Positions 57,820 through 64,000 of a stretch of DNA of 64,000 bases are shown here, in pieces (positions within the stretch are counted from its first letter, which is position 1; each line of letters begins with the position of its first letter). The position numbers and the translations under genes are program-made. This stretch comes from Luteibacter sp. Sphag1AF (GTDB lineage: Bacteria > Pseudomonadota > Gammaproteobacteria > Xanthomonadales > Rhodanobacteraceae): NCBI RefSeq assembly GCF_014192715.1, contig NZ_JACHYH010000001.1, positions 1,116,001 through 1,180,000 on the forward strand. Direction: 5' to 3'. The notes beneath the pieces were generated by a model that worked only from the letters and a program-made list of their open reading frames with translations, was not told the DNA's origin and made no database searches.

Positions 57820-58373
57820 GAGTCCAGGCACGCACGTAGTTGAAGGAGGCCGCGACGGATCCAGCTTTTCATGGTTCCGAGCGGCACATCCAGCCGGGCC
57901 GCCAATTCCTTATACGTAGCGCCGGAGAAAAAGGCTTCACGCACCGAGCGTTTTTGTTGCGGCTCCAGCGCCTCCAGGCAACGGGCGAGTCGTCCGTACT
58001 CCTGACTGGCCTCGGCGCCGGCGGCCGGCGTAGGGTCTTCATCCACAAGGGTATTGAGGTGATCCGGGTCGCCCAGGGTTTCTTCGCGGTGCTGCCTCAG
58101 CCGGTCGATGCCCTTGTTGCGCGCCAGCGTCGTCAGCCAGGTCATGGCGCTGGCCTTGCCCGGATCGAACGTGGCGGCGCGATGCCAGACGGTGATGAAT
58201 GTTTCCTGGAGCACCTCGTCGGCATCGCCCCGATCCCGCGCCATGCGCAGGCACACGCCATACAGCTTCGGCGCCGCACGGCGATAAAGCTCGGCAAAGG
58301 ATGCCTGATCGCCCCGTCCCGTGCGGACGAGCAGGCCATTCAATTCGTCACGCTCGGAAGCAGTGGCAGTCAT
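57816..58373 (-). CDS. ECF RNA polymerase sigma factor (SigK/RpoE-like)
   Basis: 185 residues from ATG 58373. Region 2 (FAELYRRAAPKLYGVCLRMA, DADEVLQETFITVWHRAATF, AMTWLTTLARNKGIDRLRQ) and region 4 (FFSGATYKELAARLDVPLGTMKSWIRRGLLQLRA) are complete. It pairs with the RskA-type anti-sigma coded downstream and probably drives the desaturase/CFA operon. The frame upstream to 58487 is an untranslated leader. Confidence 0.92.
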   Translation of the reverse strand: MTATASERDELNGLLVRTGRGDQASFAELYRRAAPKLYGVCLRMARDRGDADEVLQETFITVWHRAATFDPGKASAMTWLTTLARNKGIDRLRQHREETLGDPDHLNTLVDEDPTPAAGAEASQEYGRLARCLEALEPQQKRSVREAFFSGATYKELAARLDVPLGTMKSWIRRGLLQLRACLDS

Positions 58374-58566
58374 CGTGAAGCGGTTCCCCGAAAAAGGTCT
58401 GGCGGCCGGCGAAGGATGCGGGGGCCATCGTGACGAAGCCGTTGATCCTTCCATGACGCCACGCCTGCGCTCGCGCCATCCCCCCAATGTATAGCGTCAC
58501 GTGGGGTGCCAGCCAGCCGGCGCGGGTCCATAGTGGGCACACCTACCCACCTGAAGGAGACATCCC

Positions 58567-58908
58567 ATGCTCGACTGGCTTGAATACCGCAAGGAACTCG
58601 GCGGCCGAATCAGCGAAATCGGCAAATTGAGTCCCGATACCATCGCCGGATACATGACTCTGTCCAAAGCCGGACAGAAAACCAATCATCTGGATGCGAA
58701 AACCCGCGAGCTCATTGGCCTGGCCGTGGCTGTCACCACGCGCTGCGATGGATGTATCACGGTGCACACGGGCGAGGCGCTGAAACACGGCGCCACGAAG
58801 GAGGAAATCACCGAGGCGCTGGGCGTGGCCATTGCACTCAATGCAGGCGCCGCGCTGGTGTATTCGGCGCGCGTGATGGATGCGCTGGAGCAGCACAGCA
58901 AGGCTTGA
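58567..58908 (+). CDS. carboxymuconolactone decarboxylase/AhpD-like protein
   Basis: 113 residues. AhpD-type CxxC in TTRCDGCITVHTGEALKHGA with the following His gives a peroxidase-like or reductase active site. The helical core ends AIALNAGAALVYSARVMDAL. ATG 58567 has GGAG 7 nt upstream. It is divergent from the sigma factor and may be part of its oxidative-stress response (inference). Confidence 0.88.
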   Translation: MLDWLEYRKELGGRISEIGKLSPDTIAGYMTLSKAGQKTNHLDAKTRELIGLAVAVTTRCDGCITVHTGEALKHGATKEEITEALGVAIALNAGAALVYSARVMDALEQHSKA

Positions 58909-58918
58909 CCGGGCCTGT

Positions 58919-58950
58919 CATTCGCACGGGGCGCAGGCCCCGTGCGAATG
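58919..58950. terminator. bidirectional terminator between AhpD-like gene and rraB
   Basis: Perfect 14-bp inverted repeat (58919-58932 with 58937-58950) with a 4-nt loop, between two convergent genes. It is long and GC-rich but lacks a T tract. Confidence 0.65.
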
Positions 58951-58964
58951 GATAACATGACTGC

Positions 58965-59309
58965 TCAGCCCTGCGATTCGCAGCCCCAGCCGTCGTTTTC
59001 GCCGCCCAGCGGATGGGCGCCTTCAGCCAGCAGGGTTTCAAACCCCGTGATGTTCTCGATGGTCGGCAGCATGTATGGGTGAACCTGTACCTGCCACGGA
59101 AACTCCTCGCTTTCTTCGTATTCCGAGAACGACACTTTCATGTCGCTGCGCAGCAGATGCACCGCGAACTCCAGCGCATTTTCCTCCGAGGTGAAGATCA
59201 CGGAGAAATCGAATTCACGCGGAATCGAGAGGTCGTCGCCCTGTTCAACCATCTGGTCGAGCACGGCCTGGTTTTCGTCTTCGGGGGAAAAGCTGATGTC
59301 TTCAGTCAT
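58965..59309 (-). CDS. rraB: ribonuclease E regulator RraB
   Basis: 114 residues, strongly acidic. The RraB fold is recognised by the acidic start SFSPEDENQAVLDQMVEQGDD, the REFDFSVIFTSEENALEF segment and the C-terminal NDGWGCE motif. RraB binds the C-terminal part of RNase E and changes RNA decay. It is transcribed alone and separated from its neighbours by terminators. Confidence 0.88.
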   Translation of the reverse strand: MTEDISFSPEDENQAVLDQMVEQGDDLSIPREFDFSVIFTSEENALEFAVHLLRSDMKVSFSEYEESEEFPWQVQVHPYMLPTIENITGFETLLAEGAHPLGGENDGWGCESQG

Positions 59310-59468
59310 GATCGTTCGCTCTGGTGAACACGCAGCTTAGCGCACGGCGCATTGCGATCGTGCGTACCTGTTCGCGCATCCGCCCCCATTCCTTTGGCTA
59401 AGATGCGCCACAGGGGCAGGGTCACAAAGTGAAAGATCGGGGTGTCACGAGGATGAAGGGACGCAGAG

Positions 59469-61547
59469 ATGACCGACGCGGCGAAGCGACTCCACGATTT
59501 TGACTTTCTGATCGGTGGCGGCGACATGGGCCGCCGCACTCGGGCGTTCGACTGGGCCGCCACTCCGCTGGGTCCACCCGGGCAATGGCCGCAAGGCCTG
59601 AAAACGGCTACGCGCCTGTTGCTGGGCACGCAGCATCCCATGTTCATATGGTGGGGCGATGAGCTCATCCAGTTTTACAACGACGCTTATGCCCGCTCGC
59701 TGGGCCCGGAGCAACACCCGAGCGCGCTCGGGGCGCGTGGCCGTGAATGCTGGGCGCACATCTGGCCCATCATCGGGCCGCAGATCGAACAGGTCATGGA
59801 CAATCGCGGCTCCACCTGGAACGAAAACCAGATCGTTCCGATCCTGCGGCACGGCGTGCTTGAAGACGTCTGCTGGACCTACAGCTTCAGCCCGATCAAC
59901 GAAGTGACGGCAGGCAACGGCGTGGGTGGTGTACTTGTCGTGTGCGCCGAGACCACCGAGTTCGTACTGGAGAAGCAGCGCCACGAGGCGCGCGCGGAAA
60001 CCATGGAGCGCCGGTTCGCCACCGCCGTGGCCGAACGTGATGTCCTCGCCGACGTAGTCGAAGCCACCGATGACATGATCCAGGTACTGGACATGGATTT
60101 CCGCATCCTTGCCGCCAATCACGCGCACGCGGACAGCTTCGAGCGCCTGTTTGGCATGCGCCCTCAGCCCGGCGACCATCTGCTTCGCATACTGGATGCG
60201 TTCCCTGAAGCCCAGGCGCGCATCAGCAAACACTGGACGCGCGTGCTCGGCGGCGAAGACTTCGCCATTCGCGAACAGTACGAAGACCCGCAGGGCGAGC
60301 AAATCATCTACGACGCCAGATTCAGTGCCATGCGTGCACCGGATGGACGGCAACTGGGTGCCTACGTCATCGCGCGCGATGCGACCCGGCAAGTGATGGA
60401 CGAAGCACGCCTGCTGGAAGCGGAGGACCGCATCCGGCAAACCCAGAAAATCGAAGCGCTGGGCCAGCTCACGGGCGGCGTGGCGCACGATTTCAACAAC
60501 TTGCTGACCGTGGTGGCTGGCGGCCTGGACATGATCGACCAGCCCATGCCCGAAGAACGGCGCCAGCGCATGCTCGGCGCCATGCGCCAGGCGGTGGAAC
60601 GCGGCGCCGGCCTCAGCCGCCAGTTGCTGGCGTTCTCACGACGGCAGCAACTACGCCCCGAACCGATCGACCTGGCCACCCAGATTGGCGGCATGCGCGA
60701 ACTTCTGGAGCGCAGCCTGCGCGGGGACATCGAGGTGTCCATCCGGGTGGCCGAAGACACATGGCCCATCGAAGTGGATGCCGGCGAACTGGAACTGGCC
60801 ATCCTCAATCTTTCGGTCAACGCACGCGATGCCATGCCCGAGGGCGGCAAGCTGGTCATTGAGGCGAACAACACCTCAGGTGACGAACGCGCGGAACTGC
60901 CCGGTGACCTGGTTCACCTGACCATTACCGATACCGGCAGCGGCATGAGCGCCGAGGTGTTGCGGCGTGTCTTTGAACCCTTCTTCACCACCAAGGGCAT
61001 GGGCAAGGGCTCCGGCCTGGGGCTCGCGCAGACCTACGGATTCGTGCGCGGGTCAGGCGGCGCCATTCATGTCGACAGCCGGCCGGGTGTGGGCACGACA
61101 GTCGCCATGATCTTCCCGCGCACACATGGCATACCCACGAAGCGGCAGGCGCCGTGCACGTTCCGTTACGACCAGCCGCCGCCGGACTCCCAGGGCATCG
61201 CGCTCGTGGTGGAAGACGACGAACGGGTGGCTGCACTGGCTGTCGAAATGGTGCGTCAGCTGGGTTACGACGTGCTGCACGTAAGCAGCGCGGAGGCGGC
61301 GCTGGGCGCACTGGCCAACGGGCGACCAGTGGACGTGGTGTTTTCCGATGTAATGATGCCCGGCTCGATGAACGGCGTGGAGCTGGCGCGCGAGGTTCGC
61401 CTGCGGCAACCCACGCTGCCCGTGCTGCTCACCAGCGGCTACGAATCGGTGATCGGTGCCGAGGATCTGGAGCGGTTCCCGCTATTGCGCAAACCCTACG
61501 GGCTGGAAGATCTGGCCAACGCCCTGCGTCTGGCGAGGGGGCTGTAA
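59469..61547 (+). CDS. hybrid sensor histidine kinase (PAS-PAS-HisKA-HATPase-REC)
   Basis: 692 residues with no membrane segments. The first PAS-like domain (residues about 18-155) has the TPLGPPGQWPQGLKTATRLL pattern, the second spans about 190-305. HisKA H-box is TGGVAHDFNNLLTVVAGG. The ATPase has NLSVNARDAMPEGG (N box), DTGSGMSAEV (G1) and GSGLGLAQTYG (G2). A C-terminal receiver has acidic pocket VVEDDERV, phosphoacceptor Asp in FSDVMMPG and Lys in LLRKPYG. It is a cytosolic sensor of unknown input with no output partner nearby. Confidence 0.93.
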   Translation: MTDAAKRLHDFDFLIGGGDMGRRTRAFDWAATPLGPPGQWPQGLKTATRLLLGTQHPMFIWWGDELIQFYNDAYARSLGPEQHPSALGARGRECWAHIWPIIGPQIEQVMDNRGSTWNENQIVPILRHGVLEDVCWTYSFSPINEVTAGNGVGGVLVVCAETTEFVLEKQRHEARAETMERRFATAVAERDVLADVVEATDDMIQVLDMDFRILAANHAHADSFERLFGMRPQPGDHLLRILDAFPEAQARISKHWTRVLGGEDFAIREQYEDPQGEQIIYDARFSAMRAPDGRQLGAYVIARDATRQVMDEARLLEAEDRIRQTQKIEALGQLTGGVAHDFNNLLTVVAGGLDMIDQPMPEERRQRMLGAMRQAVERGAGLSRQLLAFSRRQQLRPEPIDLATQIGGMRELLERSLRGDIEVSIRVAEDTWPIEVDAGELELAILNLSVNARDAMPEGGKLVIEANNTSGDERAELPGDLVHLTITDTGSGMSAEVLRRVFEPFFTTKGMGKGSGLGLAQTYGFVRGSGGAIHVDSRPGVGTTVAMIFPRTHGIPTKRQAPCTFRYDQPPPDSQGIALVVEDDERVAALAVEMVRQLGYDVLHVSSAEAALGALANGRPVDVVFSDVMMPGSMNGVELAREVRLRQPTLPVLLTSGYESVIGAEDLERFPLLRKPYGLEDLANALRLARGL

Positions 61548-61555
61548 TCCGGCTT

Positions 61556-61981
61556 TCAGGGCGTGGCGGCGAAACGTGACGACTCGGTCTTGCCGGTGCG
61601 CACGCTGCGCTCCGGCGAGAAATCAATGGCACCGCTGGCGAAATAGCACATCAGTTCGCGCGCGCAGTGGGCCGGATCGACCTGACCGGCCAGGCTGCGC
61701 AGGCAGTAGGTAAGCGTGTCGGCGAAAAACAACGCCGATACCGGCACGTAATGACCACGCAAGGACACACCGGCGCCGGAAAGCTCCATCGAGACCACAA
61801 TCCGGCTGAGCGTGGCGCGATCGCCACCCGCCGCTTCCAGTACCCGGGCAAGTGCCGGGTCCTTCTGGTAATGCGCCCACACACCATTGACGGCGTCCAC
61901 GCGACGACCATGACTGCATAGCGCCGCTGCCGCCTTCATCGCGCGGGCACGGCGAAACGATCGGATCACTCGGGAGAACAA
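61556..61981 (-). CDS. conserved hypothetical protein
   Basis: 141 residues from TTG 61981, preceded by GTGAGG at good distance; an ATG at 61939 is an alternative start. A hydrophobic strand or helix (VPVSALFFADTLTYCLRSLA) and three Cys residues are visible, but no signal peptide and no family are recognised. It is convergent with the hybrid kinase and divergent from the response regulator. Confidence 0.6.
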   Translation of the reverse strand: MFSRVIRSFRRARAMKAAAALCSHGRRVDAVNGVWAHYQKDPALARVLEAAGGDRATLSRIVVSMELSGAGVSLRGHYVPVSALFFADTLTYCLRSLAGQVDPAHCARELMCYFASGAIDFSPERSVRTGKTESSRFAATP

Positions 61982-62047
61982 GGTGGCCTCACTCCGTCAG
62001 CATGGGGGCCCGTCGCCGGGCCTGCCCGGCCAGTGTGTGCCCCGATT

Positions 62048-62064
62048 CTTATCGAAAGCTTAGG
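62048..62064 (+). promoter_or_regulatory. PmrA-type direct repeat upstream of the response regulator
   Basis: CTTATC and CTTAGG spaced 11 bp apart (start to start), similar to the CTTAAx-N5-CTTAAx box bound by PmrA-class regulators. It lies 67 bp before the regulator start, so autoregulation is likely. Confidence 0.4.
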
Positions 62065-62130
62065 AAGAAGCATCGGGACACCCGCTGAGCTATGGTCTCG
62101 TCTGCCCGGTACTGCTGAAGGAGACGATGG

Positions 62131-62796
62131 GTGCATATCATCGTGGTCGAAGATGACATTCCGTTGGGAACGGCCATTCAGGCTGCCCTGGAACGCCTGA
62201 CCTACACCGTGTCCTGGCTGCGCAACGGCACCGAGGCACTGATAGCCCTGCGCGACCAGACAGCCGACCTGATCCTGCTGGACCTGGGCCTGCCCGGTAA
62301 AGACGGCCTGGACGTGCTGGTGGAAGCGCGCAGGGCGCGCGTCGGCACCCCGGTCATCGTGATGACGGCGCGTGATTCCGTGGAATCGCGCATTCAGGGG
62401 CTGGACGCCGGAGCCGACGACTATCTGGTCAAGCCGTTTCACCTGGACGAACTGGCCGCGCGCATCCGCTCGCTGACCCGCCGTGCTCAGGGGCTGGCCG
62501 ACAATCTGGTGGAAGCCGGTGCCCTGTCGATGAACCTCGCCACGTCCGACGTGACCTGGCATGGCAACCGGGTGGAGCTGACCCGTCGCGAGTTTTCACT
62601 GGTGCAGATGCTGCTGGAGCGCGCGGGTCGCCTCGTGCGCCGTGATGCGCTGGAAAACTCCATTTACGGCCTGGACAACGCGATGAGCGCGAACGCGCTC
62701 GAAGTGCTGGTCCACGGCGTGCGCCGCAAGCTCAGCGCCACCGCCATCCAGACGGTGCGTGGTTTTGGCTACATGATTCCGCGTGATCCCCGATGA
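62131..62796 (+). CDS. OmpR-family response regulator (PmrA/QseB-like)
   Basis: 221 residues from GTG 62131 with AAGGAG upstream. The receiver domain has IIVVEDDIPLG, phosphoacceptor Asp in LILLDLGLPG, Thr/Ser in VIVMTARD and Lys in LVKPFHLDEL. The winged-helix DNA-binding domain ends VHGVRRKLSATAIQTVRGFGYMI. It overlaps the kinase start by 4 bp (ATGA). It is preceded by a PmrA-like direct repeat. Confidence 0.92.
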   Translation: MHIIVVEDDIPLGTAIQAALERLTYTVSWLRNGTEALIALRDQTADLILLDLGLPGKDGLDVLVEARRARVGTPVIVMTARDSVESRIQGLDAGADDYLVKPFHLDELAARIRSLTRRAQGLADNLVEAGALSMNLATSDVTWHGNRVELTRREFSLVQMLLERAGRLVRRDALENSIYGLDNAMSANALEVLVHGVRRKLSATAIQTVRGFGYMIPRDPR

Positions 62797-64000
62797 CCTC
62801 CCGAAGCATCCTTTCGCGCCTTCGCTGGCTGATCATCGGCCTGATGCTGCTCATCCTGGTGCCGCTGGGCATCTTCAGTTTCAGGAAGACACTCAACGAA
62901 ATTGACGAGCTGTCCGATGGGCGCCTGGCCCAGGCCGCGCGTACGCTGGACGTGCTGGTACAGCACGTGGGCATCGCCGCGCTGGCGCGCGGATCGGACG
63001 AACACCTGAGCGTTCCCATCAACGCGGTGCGCAATAATGCACTCACGGTTCAGGGGCACACGTACGAATCGGAGGTGGGCTATCAGGTGTTCGATGCCCA
63101 CGGAAGCACGATTCTTGCGACCGAAAACATGGCCGCACTGCCGCCACCTGCCGGTGCCGGGGACGCGGAAACATTTCACGACGTGCAGGCCGGCAGGCAC
63201 CTGTGGCGCGTTTACATGCTGACCGATACCGACGCGGGCGTGACCATTCGCGTGGGTGAGCGCTACGACAGTCGCCACGACATCACCCATGCCCTGTGGA
63301 TCGAACATGGCCTGCCTCCGCTGCTGCTGCTTCCGCTGCTGGCCCTGTTGATCGGCTGGGCAGTGCGGCGCGGGTTGCGTCCGCTGGAAACGCTGACCAA
63401 TGCGCTGTCCGCACGCGAGCCGGGCAGTCGCGAATTGATTGTGCTGGACGATGCACCGCGTGAAATTGCCCCCGTGGTGAATGCGCTGAACACGCAGATC
63501 GCCAGCATCGAGAACGCCCTGGAACGCGAACGCCGCTTCAGCGCCGACGTGGCGCACGAACTGCGCACGCCGCTCGCGTCCACCATGATCAACCTCGAAA
63601 ACGCGATGGCACTGGCGAAGGGCGCGGAAGCTGACCTCGCCATCCGCTCCGCGCACGAATGCCTGGAATCGCTGGCCCGGCGTACGGAGCAGCTGCTGGC
63701 GCTGGCGCGACTGGAGTCTGGCGCCGCGGCCGGCCCGCGCGTGGCGCTGGACATGGTGGACGTCGTGCGCGACACGCTGGACGACATCACGCCGCTGATC
63801 GCCACCGGCCACGTGGAACTCAGCGTGACCTCCCTGCCCGACCACGTGCCGCTTGTCGGCTATGGCGCCGCACTGGGCGCGATGCTGCGCAATCTGCTGG
63901 AGAACGCGCTGCGCCATGTGCCTGCTGGCGGCCACGTCGGACTGTCTGTCACCCAGGATGCCGATACCGTCACGCTGGAAGTCGTCGACGATGGTCCGGG
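62793..64000 (+). CDS. sensor histidine kinase (QseC/PmrB-like), truncated by window end
   Basis: About 402 residues visible. Membrane segment 1 (WLIIGLMLLILVPLGIFSF), a periplasmic two-component-sensor N domain of about 125 residues, and membrane segment 2 (LPPLLLLPLLALLIGWAV) are followed by HisKA with FSADVAHELRTPLASTM. The ATPase N box (MLRNLLENALRHVP) and the start of G1 (VVDDGPG) are visible before the sequence ends. Partner of the regulator upstream, with coupled translation. Confidence 0.92.
   Translation, partial: MTSRSILSRLRWLIIGLMLLILVPLGIFSFRKTLNEIDELSDGRLAQAARTLDVLVQHVGIAALARGSDEHLSVPINAVRNNALTVQGHTYESEVGYQVFDAHGSTILATENMAALPPPAGAGDAETFHDVQAGRHLWRVYMLTDTDAGVTIRVGERYDSRHDITHALWIEHGLPPLLLLPLLALLIGWAVRRGLRPLETLTNALSAREPGSRELIVLDDAPREIAPVVNALNTQIASIENALERERRFSADVAHELRTPLASTMINLENAMALAKGAEADLAIRSAHECLESLARRTEQLLALARLESGAAAGPRVALDMVDVVRDTLDDITPLIATGHVELSVTSLPDHVPLVGYGAALGAMLRNLLENALRHVPAGGHVGLSVTQDADTVTLEVVDDGP

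Overview
The window is high-GC, gene-dense DNA from a gammaproteobacterium. The gene families (several TonB-dependent receptors, RraB, ntrBC, Slam, a GADH-type flavocytochrome complex) and the codon use fit the Xanthomonadales/Lysobacterales, probably Rhodanobacteraceae (Luteibacter/Dyella-like). That placement is an inference from protein style, not from a marker gene. No rRNA, tRNA, CRISPR array or insertion sequence was seen.

Layout. 1-6.6 kb: end of a probable phospholipase D-like gene, a TonB-like protein, a thiolase, an unknown protein, a large PAS-GGDEF-EAL protein and a GNAT acetyltransferase. 6.7-9.7 kb: an accessory-looking island of two parallel cassettes, each a promoter, a degenerate thioredoxin-fold protein and a family 2 glycosyltransferase. 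9.7-12.1 kb: ntrBC. 12.2-16.0 kb: DUF2946 protein, TonB-dependent receptor and secreted esterase, followed by a tiny coupled ORF. 16.0-18.1 kb: sparse, more AT-rich stretch with an apparently split membrane gene and a short hydrophilic protein. 18.1-25.4 kb: RraA-like protein, Na+/H+ antiporter, polysaccharide deacetylase, DUF2135/TPR protein, a decayed fic gene and an old-yellow enzyme. 25.5-31.1 kb: two LysR regulators, a CMD protein, two aldo/keto reductases and an alcohol dehydrogenase. 31.2-41.8 kb: iron/heme block. It holds a Fur-box receptor, then ECF sigma, FecR, a STN-containing receptor behind a second Fur box, a hemophilin-like secreted protein, Slam and TonB. 41.8-50.2 kb: secreted metzincin-like protease, CocE-like hydrolase, LacI regulator and a three-subunit FAD dehydrogenase. 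50.2-58.4 kb: lipid-modification operon (desaturase, FAD oxidase, DUF1365, CFA synthase, DUF1295, second CFA-like enzyme, lipocalin) preceded by an ECF sigma/anti-sigma pair. 58.5-64 kb: CMD protein, rraB, hybrid histidine kinase, unknown protein and a PmrAB/QseBC-type two-component system cut by the window end.

The two most interesting systems are (i) the duplicated thioredoxin-fold/glycosyltransferase cassette, where the thioredoxin fold has lost the first catalytic Cys and the cis-Pro, and one copy carries an in-frame TGA inside an otherwise gapless homologous frame; and (ii) a complete ECF/FecR-controlled, Slam-dependent hemophore locus with its own TonB. Many operons show ATGA stop/start overlaps, so translational coupling is common here.
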